Origin: Paludibacteraceae bacterium
Lineage (GTDB): Bacteria > Bacteroidota > Bacteroidia > Bacteroidales > Paludibacteraceae
DNA: 64,000 nt
Direction: 5' to 3'
Assembly: GCA_017450435.1 (NCBI GenBank)
Contig: JAFSTO010000056.1
Location: forward strand, 124,001-188,000
The notes below the pieces were generated by a model. It did no database searches. It saw only the letters and a program-made list of their open reading frames with translations, and was not told where the DNA came from. Shown in pieces: positions 23,591-32,490 of the stretch. Each line of letters starts with the position of its first letter. The stretch's first letter is position 1. Position numbers and translations under genes: made by a program.

Positions 23591-24325
23591 ATGGACATAT
23601 TGTATGTAGTAGGTTCAGGTTCAACTTGGAGTAATAACGAATTACGTTATTCATTGAGAAGTATAGCCAAGTTCGGAAGAAACATTGAAAGGGTGTATCT
23701 CGCAGGTTACAAACCCGCTTTTGTTAGTGAAGAAGTCAGGCATATACCCTGTACTGACGATTCTAAACGCAAGCACAAGAATATAATGCACAAGGTGCTG
23801 ACTGCTATTGAGAAGAGTAATATAAGTAACCGTTTTCTCATTAGTTCAGATGACCATTTCTATATAAGGGAAACAGATTTTAACCGCCTGCCTGTTTATT
23901 ATCAGTTAAGAGCATTACCGCAGACATTCTCCGAGAAGCAGTTAAAGAACAATTACTACAAGAGCCTTGCAGACACGCGCAGCCTGCTTACCAAATGGGG
24001 ATTACCTATATATCAAACCAATCCGCACTGCAACACACATTTTGATACCACACTATATCGTATGGCTCAACCGCTTTTCTTTGAGGCTATGGAGTTGCCT
24101 TATGGCGGCGAACTTAACTGTCTAATGGGAAATCTGCTTATCAACGCAGGCGAGAACCCAAGTTTCTTCAGGGACTGCAAGATAGATACTTTCTATAATG
24201 AAGAGGACTTATTGCAGCGACTAAAAGACGTTGAATGTTTTTCTATCGCTGACACGGCTATTCAATATGGAATAGGCGAGTATCTGCATCAACTATTCCC
24301 CAATAAATGCAAATATGAAAAATGA
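23591..24325 (+). CDS. Stealth-type hexose-phosphate transferase
   Basis: 244 residues from the ATG at 23591; the in-frame TTG at 23582 would overlap the upstream stop and is less likely. ELRYSLRSI at 17-25 and SSDDHFY at 85-91 match conserved blocks 1 and 2 of stealth proteins, which transfer sugar-1-phosphate in capsule and lipopolysaccharide polymers. Together with the upstream glycosyltransferase this suggests a phage-borne two-gene glycan modification cassette. Shorter than most bacterial stealth proteins, with conserved blocks 3 and 4 not obvious. Confidence 0.65.
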   Translation: MDILYVVGSGSTWSNNELRYSLRSIAKFGRNIERVYLAGYKPAFVSEEVRHIPCTDDSKRKHKNIMHKVLTAIEKSNISNRFLISSDDHFYIRETDFNRLPVYYQLRALPQTFSEKQLKNNYYKSLADTRSLLTKWGLPIYQTNPHCNTHFDTTLYRMAQPLFFEAMELPYGGELNCLMGNLLINAGENPSFFRDCKIDTFYNEEDLLQRLKDVECFSIADTAIQYGIGEYLHQLFPNKCKYEK

Positions 24326-24732
24326 CAAGAGAAGAAGCATTACGTATATTAAACGGAGAAAAACCTGTCGAAAAACCACGCCGTCCTGCTGTTCAGCGCG
24401 AACATCATCTTCAGACTGCTTGCGTGCAATGGGCGCGTTTGCAATTCCCCAAACTCACAATCTTCGCTATTCCTAACGGCGCATGGTGTGGGTATAAACA
24501 GGGGCGCAAACTCGTTGCGGAGGGGTTGCTAAAAGGTGTACCTGACATCTTTGTTGCTCTTGCTCGCAAAAACTATCATGGTTTGTTCATAGAAATGAAA
24601 GCAGGCAAGAAAGGGGTGGTGAGAGAGGAACAAACAGAAATGCTTACAAAACTTCGGCAGGAGGGCTATTGTTGTGCGGTATGCCGAACTTTTGAGCAGT
24701 TTCAACAAATCATCATTGAGTATATATCATAA
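24322..24732 (+). CDS. VRR-NUC domain nuclease
   Basis: 136 residues. REHHLQTACVQWARLQFP (26-43) with IPNGAWCGYK, then Asp75 (KGVPD), Glu91 and Lys93 (EMK) form the PD-(D/E)XK core of the VRR-NUC family. Phage members are small Holliday-junction or flap-type nucleases, acting in replication or recombination. It overlaps the stealth-like gene by 4 bases and ends the rightward block before the terminators. Confidence 0.88.
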   Translation: MTREEALRILNGEKPVEKPRRPAVQREHHLQTACVQWARLQFPKLTIFAIPNGAWCGYKQGRKLVAEGLLKGVPDIFVALARKNYHGLFIEMKAGKKGVVREEQTEMLTKLRQEGYCCAVCRTFEQFQQIIIEYIS

Positions 24733-24733
24733 A

Positions 24734-24762
24734 GGCTTTCGAGCCGATTTTCTTTTTTCTTT
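24734..24762 (+). terminator. Intrinsic terminator of the rightward phage block
   Basis: GGCT (24734-24737), loop TTCG, AGCC (24742-24745), followed by a T-rich tail GATTTTCTTTTTT. It begins just after the VRR-NUC stop, and the stable UUCG loop supports a terminator. Confidence 0.6.
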
Positions 24763-24781
24763 TAAGTTGTTATAGGCATCT

Positions 24782-24799
24782 CCCCGCTGTGAAGCGGGG
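24782..24799. terminator. GC-rich hairpin between VRR-NUC and integrase
   Basis: CCCCGCT (24782-24788) and AGCGGGG (24793-24799) form a 7-bp stem with loop GTGA; CTTTT follows at 24808 onwards on the plus strand. It lies between two convergent genes and may terminate either, most likely as a back-up for the rightward block. Confidence 0.5.
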
Positions 24800-24810
24800 A
24801 TTGCCGTCTT

Positions 24811-26010
24811 TTAACACGCCGATTTCGGAGGGTTTAGAACATAGTCTATTACTTTACGGTTTGCCTCGTCCACTTTTGACCAGTCGAAAGATATGTACCG
24901 CTTATCTGCAAGCGATGTACCTGTGTGTCCGAGTGCTTTACCTATAATACGCTCCGATATATCCAATTTATCCGCATAGGTCGCCCAAGTATAACGTGCG
25001 AGATAATAGTAACAACGGGGAAACTGCAATTCTTTGCCTATCTTGCGCAAATGCTTGTTGAAAAAGCTCTGAAAGGTTTTGTACGTTGTGTAATGTTCCG
25101 CAAAATTAAGCATATATTTTGTACCTGCATATTTATCAATAATTGTCTGCGCTTCGGGTTGTATGGTGAGATGTACAGGTTGAGGTTCGGAATGTGCTAT
25201 CTTTGTACGTATATATGATAATTCAGGAGTTGTAGGCTTTGGCATATTAAAAAGGTCTATCGGGTTAATACCGCAGAAATAGAATGAGAGCATAAAGAAA
25301 TCACGCACCGCAGCATCTACAGGTTCAAGGTCGGCATTTTTCAGAGCAAGGAACTTGTCTAACTGCAAAAACTCTTTTTCTTTTGCCGCTTGCTTTATTT
25401 TGAACTTACGGAATGGATATAATGATTGGTCTATCACTTCATCATCTATTGCCTTGTTGAAAACGCGGCGGAGACAACGCATAATGATTGAGCGAGTATT
25501 GGTACGAATACCATTATCTTCCATCCAACGGTCAAAAGCACATAAAGTTTTATAGTTAATCTCGTCAAATGCGATTTCGTCAGTTCTCATGTACTCATGT
25601 AGTGTGCGACTTGCATAGTCGTATATGCCGCGTGTTCCGCTGTTGCGGTATTGCTCTGCCACGATTGTCATCTGACGACTAAAAGAAACGGTTGCGGTTT
25701 CGTTTCCTTTCTCTGCATATTGCTTTATGTCTTTTGCGGTCATTGTACGCAATCTGCCTGACCGTTCAAGTACAAGGATGGCATTGAAATATGTAAGATA
25801 GGAATTATATAAGGTGGCGTTCACCTCCTTTGCGTTAGGCGCACTCTTGATGAGTGCCATTGACGGTTCGCCTTTGAAATACTTGTCGGGAATATACACA
25901 CCCGTTGAAACAGTAGTTGTGCTTGAAGCATTACAGATGAGCAGACGAATAGGAAGATTGCCCTTTTTGTCGGGTCTGCGTTTGTCGAGAAAGAAAGATA
26001 GTTTAGCCAT
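24811..26010 (-). CDS. int: Phage tyrosine recombinase (integrase)
   Basis: 399 residues from the ATG at 26010 (MAKLSFFLDKRR); a longer in-frame start at 26025 adds five residues. The N-terminal part holds the Bacteroides-type arm-binding domain (MAKLSFFLDKR, VYIPDKYFKG), then a core-binding SAM-like domain (about 105-200). The catalytic domain has ARYTWATYAD (His of the usual box II replaced by Tyr), LGHTG, and KRYISF with the nucleophile Tyr. The box I segment is FYFCGINPIDLFN, where the usual Arg position holds Cys, so the register of the first Arg is unsure. It excises and integrates the prophage at the att site next to it. Confidence 0.9.
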   Translation of the reverse strand: MAKLSFFLDKRRPDKKGNLPIRLLICNASSTTTVSTGVYIPDKYFKGEPSMALIKSAPNAKEVNATLYNSYLTYFNAILVLERSGRLRTMTAKDIKQYAEKGNETATVSFSRQMTIVAEQYRNSGTRGIYDYASRTLHEYMRTDEIAFDEINYKTLCAFDRWMEDNGIRTNTRSIIMRCLRRVFNKAIDDEVIDQSLYPFRKFKIKQAAKEKEFLQLDKFLALKNADLEPVDAAVRDFFMLSFYFCGINPIDLFNMPKPTTPELSYIRTKIAHSEPQPVHLTIQPEAQTIIDKYAGTKYMLNFAEHYTTYKTFQSFFNKHLRKIGKELQFPRCYYYLARYTWATYADKLDISERIIGKALGHTGTSLADKRYISFDWSKVDEANRKVIDYVLNPPKSAC

Positions 26011-26241
26011 AATTGTTTTGTGCAAGGAATGTGCAAGTTTTTATCAAATTTTAATTCGGTATCTATTAGGGGTCAAATGGTGGTTAAATATGACTAACAA
26101 TAAATTACCGATTTCCCAACACCTTGCTCAAAGCATATAAAAATACATGAACCAATCAGGTGTGTTATACGCCTAATTAGTTCATATTCAAAAGATTTAT
26201 AACTTATACGCCCGTTTATTCCTACATCTATTCGGTTTGGA
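26011..26241. other. Attachment-site region upstream of the integrase
   Basis: AT-rich, no gene seen. It holds a direct repeat TTATACGCC (26165-26173 and 26204-26212, 39 bases apart) and a repeated GTGCAAG near 26020-26040, candidates for integrase arm sites. The crossover itself should lie at or near the tRNA remnant that begins at 26242. No clear promoter for the integrase was found. Confidence 0.45.
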
Positions 26242-26290
26242 GACCCACAGCTTAGAAGGCTGTTGCTCTATCCAGCTGAGCTACCAGACC
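26242..26290 (-). pseudogene. Truncated tRNA-Arg(TCT) at the prophage junction
   Basis: Minus strand: acceptor 5' half GGTCTGG (26290-26284), D-arm GCTC...GAGC, anticodon stem ACAGC/GCTGT, loop CTTCTAA with anticodon TCT, variable loop GGGTC. After that, the T-stem (TCCAA) has no partner, the T-loop lacks the usual TTC, and no acceptor 3' half matching GGTCTGG occurs within 100 bases. So 5' two thirds of a tRNA gene end here, where the prophage begins. The missing 3' part may be at the left prophage end, outside the window. Confidence 0.65.
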
Positions 26291-26351
26291 ATTTGTTTCG
26301 GACTGCAAAATTACGAAAAAAAATCAATTCCGCCAAATTTTTGCATAAAGA

Positions 26352-26383
26352 TTTGGTCAATTCAATAAAAAAAACTAATTTTG
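26352..26383 (+). promoter_or_regulatory. rpoD promoter
   Basis: TTTG at 26352-26355, 20-base spacer, TAATTTTG at 26376-26383. Perfect fit to the Bacteroidetes consensus; the expected transcript start near 26390 leaves a 65-base leader before rpoD. Confidence 0.75.
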
Positions 26384-26455
26384 CAGTGTGTTTTACGTTA
26401 GGGTAGTGTGCCCTGACGTGTTATTGTGTGTATAAAGTCAACTTAAATTATATCT

Positions 26456-27316
26456 ATGCGACAGCTAAAAATCACTAAATCCATTACTAATCGTGAGAGT
26501 GCCTCGCTTGACAAATATCTTCAGGAGATAGGTCGCGAAGACCTTATTTCCGTTGAAGAGGAGGTTGAGCTTGCAGGGCGAATACGTAATGGTGACCAGA
26601 AAGCGCTGGAGAAACTGACACGTGCTAACCTCCGTTTCGTTGTATCTGTTGCCAAGCAGTATCAGAATCAAGGGTTAAGTCTGCCCGACCTTATCAACGA
26701 AGGCAACCTCGGTCTGATAAAAGCAGCAGAGAAGTTCGACGAGACACGTGGTTTCAAGTTCATTTCTTATGCGGTATGGTGGATTAGGCAAAGTATTCTA
26801 CAGGCTCTTGCTGAGCAGAGTCGTATAGTGCGTCTGCCGCTTAATCAGGTCGGTTCGCTCAACAAGATAACCAAGGCGTACTCGCGTTTCGAGCAGGAGT
26901 TTGAACGTAAGCCTTCGGCTGAGGAATTGGCTGAGCGTGTGGATTTGCCGGTAGATAAGATTGCTGATACGCTGAAGATGTCCGGACGTCAGATTTCCGT
27001 TGATGCCCCATTCGTAGAGGGTGAGGATAATTCATTGCTCGATGTTATGCCAAACGACGATTCGCCAAACGCAGACCGCGGTCTGATTAACGAGTCGCTT
27101 TCGAAGGAGATTGACCGTGCCTTGGCTACACTGACCCCGCGTGAGGCAGATATCATCCGTAAGTTCTTCGGAATAGGGGTACCGGAAAAGACTCTGGAAG
27201 AGATAGGCGAAGAGTTGCACCTCACGCGTGAGCGCGTGCGCCAGATAAAAGAGAAGGCAATCAAACGCCTTCGTGCCAACCAGCGAAGCCGTGTGCTGAA
27301 GACCTACCTCGGATAA
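26456..27316 (+). CDS. rpoD: Primary RNA polymerase sigma factor RpoD
   Basis: 286 residues, the short Bacteroidetes form that lacks the region 1.1 extension. Region 2 ([51 protein letters not shown]) recognises the TAnnTTTG element; region 3 and region 4 ([20 protein letters not shown]) follow. It is the vegetative sigma factor that directs RNA polymerase to housekeeping promoters. First intact host gene to the right of the prophage. Its region 4 is a useful reference for the phage hybrid protein at 5713-6606. Confidence 0.97.
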   Translation: MRQLKITKSITNRESASLDKYLQEIGREDLISVEEEVELAGRIRNGDQKALEKLTRANLRFVVSVAKQYQNQGLSLPDLINEGNLGLIKAAEKFDETRGFKFISYAVWWIRQSILQALAEQSRIVRLPLNQVGSLNKITKAYSRFEQEFERKPSAEELAERVDLPVDKIADTLKMSGRQISVDAPFVEGEDNSLLDVMPNDDSPNADRGLINESLSKEIDRALATLTPREADIIRKFFGIGVPEKTLEEIGEELHLTRERVRQIKEKAIKRLRANQRSRVLKTYLG

Positions 27317-27361
27317 GACAGAGTCTGTTAAATTTTGGGAACTACCCGGATAATTGAAAAA

Positions 27362-27398
27362 AGAGAGTGTATCACCAGGGGGATACGCTCTCTTTCTG
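27362..27398. terminator. Bidirectional terminator rpoD / lipoprotein
   Basis: AGAGAGTGTATC (27362-27373) pairs with GATACGCTCTCT (27382-27393), 12 bp with one T-G. T-rich sequence follows to 27412; an A run precedes it, giving a T run on the minus strand as well. It separates convergent rpoD and the ileS-lipoprotein operon. Confidence 0.78.
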
Positions 27399-27436
27399 TT
27401 TTTGAGACGTGTGCCATATAATCACTGACTGCTTGC

Positions 27437-27970
27437 TTATTTCCTTGTCAGTGTGTGGGTGGTCAAACCCTCTTTCATCACCATCGTTCCGTTGTTGATT
27501 GATACGATAGTGTAAGCTTTTGGGGTAACGGCGTTTCCTACGGATGTTAGTTGGTAGGTGTCTATCGTTTTGCCGCTGAGCGACCAGCCGAACCAGCCGT
27601 TGCGGTGATAGGCGCCCTCTGCCGAACGGTCCATCAGGTCGTCTTCCGTAACGTTGTTTCCCTCGTCGTAGGTGTAGCCCCACTTGCCGTAATTCACCTC
27701 TACAGGTTCATAGACGCCGTCATTGTCCTTGTCAACCGAGTCGGTCGGGACATTGCAGGCTTCGCGAGTAAAGACGAATACAATCTTAGGATTTTCTATT
27801 GTAACGTCCTCCATTATGTCCTGCGACGGTGCTTCCCATCTGCCGATAATGTCTGATTCGGTGTACGACTCGGTGCTCAGATTACAACCCAGTAGCACAC
27901 AACTTATAATGCAGAGAAGAAATACTTGACGGCTGAGGGGGTACAGCTGTCGACTGAATGATGTGTTCAT
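27437..27970 (-). CDS. Lipoprotein, lipocalin-like, downstream of ileS
   Basis: 177 residues. Signal peptide with lipobox VLLGC (Cys at about residue 29). The mature region starts with ESDIIGRWEAPSQD and continues with beta-strands and YGKWGYTYDEGN, as in small lipocalin-like lipoproteins of Bacteroidetes. It shares 4 bases with ileS, so it is probably co-transcribed. In relatives ileS is often followed by other genes, so the pairing is incidental or lineage-specific. Function unknown. Confidence 0.75.
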   Translation of the reverse strand: MNTSFSRQLYPLSRQVFLLCIISCVLLGCNLSTESYTESDIIGRWEAPSQDIMEDVTIENPKIVFVFTREACNVPTDSVDKDNDGVYEPVEVNYGKWGYTYDEGNNVTEDDLMDRSAEGAYHRNGWFGWSLSGKTIDTYQLTSVGNAVTPKAYTIVSINNGTMVMKEGLTTHTLTRK

Positions 27971-30900
27971 AATGCTTTTTCTATTTTTACGTTAATGTTC
28001 ATATCTTCGATGTGTGTTGCGTCTGTAAGCATGTCGGTGAGGCGGACTTCGGTGGCGAGAACTTGACCTGAGATATACTCTCTGAAGTGTTCAACTGCAC
28101 TGTTGATGTTGTCGTTTCGCTCAATATGCAGAACGATGCGGTCGGTTATCTCTAATCCGGAGGTCTTCCTCAGATTTTGGATGCGGTTGATAATCTCGCG
28201 GGCTACACCTTCTTCTTTCAGCGCATCGGTCAGTTCGATATCGAGGGCAACGGTGAGTGTTCCGTCAGAAGCTACAAGCCAACCGGGCATGTCTTCCGTC
28301 AGAATCTCCACATCCTCCGGTGATAGCCGGTAGTCTGCTGATGTCAGCTGATAACAGCCGTTTCTTTCCATCTCGCTGATCTGTTCTTGTGTCATGGCGG
28401 CTATCTCTGCGGCTACGGCTTTCATCTGTGCTCCGACTTTCTTTCCGAGCACTTTGAAGTTGGGTTTAATCTTCTTCACCAGTTTCACTGTTGTATCGTC
28501 TTTGCCGACGATGAGCAGTTCTTTGATATTCACCTCAGTCCGTATCAGTTCTTCCACTCTGAGCAGAGCTTGTCTTGTGTCGTCGTCCATTGCGGGAATG
28601 ACGGCCTTGGCGAGCGGTTGTCTTACATTCTTTTCGGCGCGTTTGCGTAGGGAGAGGATGATGGAGGTGGCGTCTTGTGCCAGCGACATTGAGCGTTCGG
28701 TGTTGACGTCGATTAGCGCCTCGTCTGCTTTGGGCCATGTAGCGAGATGTACCGGCTCGCCCGTCAGGTCGTTGTAGAGACGGTCAGCAAAGAAAGGAGC
28801 GTTAGGTGCCATCAGTTTGGCTATTGTCACGAGACAGGTATAGAGTGTGTCGTATGCTGCCTGTTTGTCGGTGGTCATCTCGCCGCCCCAGAAACGCTTG
28901 CGGCAGAGACGTACATACCAGTTGCTCAGGCTCTCCTGAACGAAGTCGGAGATGGCTCGCCCTGCACGGGTCGGCTCATACTGCTCGTAGTATGCGGTGA
29001 CGTCTTTGACAAGACTGTTCAGACATGAGAGTATCCAGCGATCGATTTCGGAGTAGGCTTCTTTCGGTATGTTTGTTCCATGTGCGGCTTTGCTCCAGCC
29101 GTCCACGTTGGCGTATAGGGCGAAGAACGAGTAGGTGTTGTAAAGTGTGCCGAAGAACTTGCGGCGTATTTCCTCTACACCTTCGGGGTCGAACCTCAGG
29201 TTCTCCCAAGGCGAGGCATTAGTGAGCATGTACCAGCGCACGGCGTCGGCACCAAACTGACCAAGCGCCTCAAAGGGGTCAACGGCGTTGCCGAGACGCT
29301 TGGACATCTTGTTGCCGTTTTTATCAAGCACCAAACCATTGGAGATGACGTTGCGGAACGCCACTTTGCCTTCAATCATCGTGTGTATTGCATGCAGGGT
29401 GAAGAACCACCCGCGCGTCTGGTCAACACCTTCTGAGATAAAGTCAGCGGTGCGAGGAGCGTCAGTGTTCTCAAAAGGATAATGGTTTTGTGCATAAGGC
29501 ATAGCGCCGGAGTCGAACCAGACGTCTATGAGGTCGGTTTCGCGGTACATCGGTCTGCCGTCGGAGGCGGTGAGAACGATGTGGTCAACGTATGGGCGGT
29601 GCAGGTCGATGACTGACGGCGAGTAGTTCTCCTTGGAGTAGTCGCCCACCTTGAACTGCGGCCATGGGTTAGACTCCATGTTACCGGCTGCTACAGAGCG
29701 TTCGATTTCCTCAAACAGCTCTTTGATTGAGCCGATACATTTCTCTTCCTTGCCGTCTTCGGTGCGCCAGATAGGCAGCGGAGTGCCCCAGTAGCGTGAG
29801 CGACTGAGGTTCCAGTCGTTGAGGTTCTCCAGCCATTTACCGAAGCGTCCGGTGCCGGTGCTTTCCGGTTGCCAACGTATAGTGTTGTTGAGGGCGATCA
29901 TCTCGTCGCGTGCCTTGGTTGAGCGGATGAACCATGAGTCAAGAGGATAGTAAAGAACGGGTTTGTCGGTGCGCCAGCAATGAGGATAGGTGTGAACGTG
30001 TTTCTCAATTTTGAACACTTTGTCGGTGCGCTTCATCTCCATACAGAGTCGCACATCGAGGTTCTCCTCTTTTTGGGCAGCTGTCTCGTCGTACTTGCCG
30101 TCAATGGTGAAACGCGGGTCGTAGGCGTTTTTCACCCACTGTCCGGCGTAGGTGTTATATTCTGCTTTGTTGATGTGTCGCTCCACATAATCATCGTCAA
30201 GGTCTTCTATACGCCAATACTTGCCGGTGAAATCCACCATGGGTCTAAGCCCCTGCTCTTTCGTTAGCATATACAGTCCGGGCACTCCGGCAGCTTCTGC
30301 CACGCGTTTGTCGTCGGCACCGAAGGTGGGAGCGATATGTACGATACCGGTACCGTCGTCAGTTGTAACGTAATCGCCGGCGATAACCCGGAAAGCGCCG
30401 CCAAGCGATGTCTGAGTGGCGTCACAGTCCACTTTTACCCAAGGGAATAATTGCTCATATTTGAGTCCGACCAGCTCTGCTCCTTTGTATTCTTGCAAAA
30501 TCTCCGGAGTCTCGCCAAGTTCTTTCTGATAGGCAGCCAAGCGTTCTTTGGCAAGTATATACACAGCTTCTGTTCCGCTATATGGGTTAGCAGCGCGGAC
30601 GGCAACATAGTTGATTTTTGGTCCCACACAAAGTGCCGTGTTCGACGGCAGTGTCCATGGCGTGGTGGTCCATGCGAGGAAATACACCGGAAGTGTAGAG
30701 TGAAGTGAAGAGAGGTTAAGTTGCTCTTCTTGTCCGTTTGACAGTAAGAACTGTGCGGTGCAGGTTGTATCCTTCACGTCGCGGTAGCAGCCGGGCTGAT
30801 TCAACTCATGACTTGATAAACCCGTGCCGGCGGCAGGGGAGTAGGGTTGGATAGTGTAGCCTTTGTATAGGTAACCTTTGTTATAGAGTTCTTTGAGCAG

Positions 30901-31380
30901 ATACCACAACGTTTCTATATACTTGTTGTCGTAGGTAATATAAGGGTTGTCAAGGTCCACCCAGTAGCCCATCTGTTTGGTCAGAGCAGTCCACTCTTTT
31001 GTGTATTTCATCACCTCCTCACGGCAGGCAGCGTTGTATTCGTCCACGCTGATTTTCTTGCCTATATCCTCTTTTGTTATGCCGAGTTTTTTCTCCACGC
31101 CCAACTCTACGGGCAGTCCGTGTGTATCCCATCCCGCCTTGCGCTGAACCTGAAAACCTTGCATCGTCTTGTAGCGGCAAAAGGTGTCTTTGATTGTTCT
31201 GGCGAGAACGTGATGAATACCCGGCATGCCGTTTGCAGAAGGAGGACCCTCAAAAAACAAAAACTTTGGGCAACCCTCACGGCTGCTCACGCTGCGTTCG
31301 AACATTCCTGTTCGTTCCCACTCGGCTAATACCTCTGCCGACAACTGCGGCAAATCCAGTTTCTTGTACTCTTTATACAT
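27967..31380 (-). CDS. ileS: Isoleucine-tRNA ligase
   Basis: 1137 residues, class I aminoacyl-tRNA synthetase. The ATP-binding HIGH-like motif is PGIHHVLA (about 53-60) and the KMSKS loop is NKMSKRLGN (about residue 690). The editing domain (CP1) contains YFLAWTTTPWTLPSN; the C-terminus carries the anticodon-binding helical domain. It charges tRNA-Ile and edits valine. Length and motif set fit the long bacterial/eukaryote-like type found in Bacteroidetes. A standard promoter is at 31414-31444; the downstream lipoprotein overlaps by 4 bases. Confidence 0.97.
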   Translation of the reverse strand: MYKEYKKLDLPQLSAEVLAEWERTGMFERSVSSREGCPKFLFFEGPPSANGMPGIHHVLARTIKDTFCRYKTMQGFQVQRKAGWDTHGLPVELGVEKKLGITKEDIGKKISVDEYNAACREEVMKYTKEWTALTKQMGYWVDLDNPYITYDNKYIETLWYLLKELYNKGYLYKGYTIQPYSPAAGTGLSSHELNQPGCYRDVKDTTCTAQFLLSNGQEEQLNLSSLHSTLPVYFLAWTTTPWTLPSNTALCVGPKINYVAVRAANPYSGTEAVYILAKERLAAYQKELGETPEILQEYKGAELVGLKYEQLFPWVKVDCDATQTSLGGAFRVIAGDYVTTDDGTGIVHIAPTFGADDKRVAEAAGVPGLYMLTKEQGLRPMVDFTGKYWRIEDLDDDYVERHINKAEYNTYAGQWVKNAYDPRFTIDGKYDETAAQKEENLDVRLCMEMKRTDKVFKIEKHVHTYPHCWRTDKPVLYYPLDSWFIRSTKARDEMIALNNTIRWQPESTGTGRFGKWLENLNDWNLSRSRYWGTPLPIWRTEDGKEEKCIGSIKELFEEIERSVAAGNMESNPWPQFKVGDYSKENYSPSVIDLHRPYVDHIVLTASDGRPMYRETDLIDVWFDSGAMPYAQNHYPFENTDAPRTADFISEGVDQTRGWFFTLHAIHTMIEGKVAFRNVISNGLVLDKNGNKMSKRLGNAVDPFEALGQFGADAVRWYMLTNASPWENLRFDPEGVEEIRRKFFGTLYNTYSFFALYANVDGWSKAAHGTNIPKEAYSEIDRWILSCLNSLVKDVTAYYEQYEPTRAGRAISDFVQESLSNWYVRLCRKRFWGGEMTTDKQAAYDTLYTCLVTIAKLMAPNAPFFADRLYNDLTGEPVHLATWPKADEALIDVNTERSMSLAQDATSIILSLRKRAEKNVRQPLAKAVIPAMDDDTRQALLRVEELIRTEVNIKELLIVGKDDTTVKLVKKIKPNFKVLGKKVGAQMKAVAAEIAAMTQEQISEMERNGCYQLTSADYRLSPEDVEILTEDMPGWLVASDGTLTVALDIELTDALKEEGVAREIINRIQNLRKTSGLEITDRIVLHIERNDNINSAVEHFREYISGQVLATEVRLTDMLTDATHIEDMNINVKIEKAL

Positions 31381-31413
31381 TAGTTACAGCTTGTGTTATA
31401 GTTATATTCAGTG

Positions 31414-31444
31414 CAAAATTACTGCTTTTTTCTTACCTACACAA
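31414..31444 (-). promoter_or_regulatory. ileS promoter
   Basis: Minus strand: TAATTTTG (31421-31414) with TTG (31444-31442), spacer 20 bases. It lies about 34 bases before the ileS ATG. Confidence 0.75.
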
Positions 31445-31544
31445 GAAAAGACCGTTTTTTTATCATTATATTTATGCAAACAGTATGTAGATGATAACGG
31501 AAATATCAAATATTTGTATTTTTGTTAAGAAAAAACGTAAATTA

Positions 31545-31576
31545 TTTGTGTGTTTAAGAAAATAATAATAACTTTG
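31545..31576 (+). promoter_or_regulatory. Promoter of the DUF2059 gene
   Basis: TTTG at 31545-31548, 20-base spacer, TAACTTTG at 31569-31576. A weaker match (TATTTTTG, 31517-31524) lies upstream. Expected transcript start near 31583, 20 bases before the ATG. Confidence 0.7.
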
Positions 31577-31602
31577 TGCGGATTAACTAAATATCTCACA
31601 CT

Positions 31603-32490
31603 ATGAAACGTTATTTTTCTTTACTTATTGTCGGCATCGTGTCGTATGGTGCATTGTACGCTGACTCTTATCGTGATGCATTGAAGGTTTATTTGTCTAA
31701 TAATAACAGCAATAGTGCTCAGTATGAGAGCACCTTGGGTGAGGCTTTTGCCAAGGCATTCCCGCAGGAAACGGACAAAGAGAAGATTGGACAGATTATG
31801 TCGGAGTACGCTGCGACACAGATGGCAGACGACATGGCGGATATCTTCCTGCCGTCGTTTAAGAAATACGTTAGCGAAGCTGAGCTGAAAGAACTTATTG
31901 AGCTTTATCAGAACGAGCGTTTTGCGGCACTGCAAAACAAGTCAGCGGCTATCATGAGCGGCCTTGTCAATGACGAAGACTACCTGCAATTTATGAATAG
32001 CTTTGGTACTGCGCTTGGCAATATCGTTACCGGTCAGCCGGTGGTGGACCTGCCTGTTCCTGCAAACATTACCGAGTCATACGTCAAGACGTTTAATACG
32101 TATTATGAGGATTCGATGCTTGACGAGATGATTGGCGGAATGTTCGAATCCGTTTATGATATGGTGAAGAAAGGCTTGATAGGTCAGGGAATGGAAAATG
32201 TGGACGATGTGATTGAAAAAGTAAAGAAATACACAGCCACGAACATGCGTACCGTTCTGCTTGTTACTTTTCACAAGGCATATAGCGAGGACGACATAAA
32301 GTATATGTCTTTAGCGACTGCTTCTGATGCGTATCGTCATAGTATGCAAGCCACTATGGATGTGGTATCTAATCCTTTGGCACTCTCTCTTAATCTGTTT
32401 GAGAAGATGTCCGCATGGCTGAAGGCTAATTATCCTCAATACGGCGCCGCATTTGACGAGCTCATCAGCACAATGAAGACTATGATGTAA
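31603..32490 (+). CDS. Secreted DUF2059-type protein
   Basis: 295 residues with a cleavable signal peptide (KRYFSLLIVGIVSYGALYA). The mature protein is entirely helical; residues about 70-120 (MADIFLPSFKKYVSEAELK) resemble DUF2059, with a second similar segment at about 200-250. DUF2059 proteins are periplasmic and of unknown function. The last 11 bases overlap the 3' end of the convergent response-regulator gene. Confidence 0.75.
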   Translation: MKRYFSLLIVGIVSYGALYADSYRDALKVYLSNNNSNSAQYESTLGEAFAKAFPQETDKEKIGQIMSEYAATQMADDMADIFLPSFKKYVSEAELKELIELYQNERFAALQNKSAAIMSGLVNDEDYLQFMNSFGTALGNIVTGQPVVDLPVPANITESYVKTFNTYYEDSMLDEMIGGMFESVYDMVKKGLIGQGMENVDDVIEKVKKYTATNMRTVLLVTFHKAYSEDDIKYMSLATASDAYRHSMQATMDVVSNPLALSLNLFEKMSAWLKANYPQYGAAFDELISTMKTMM

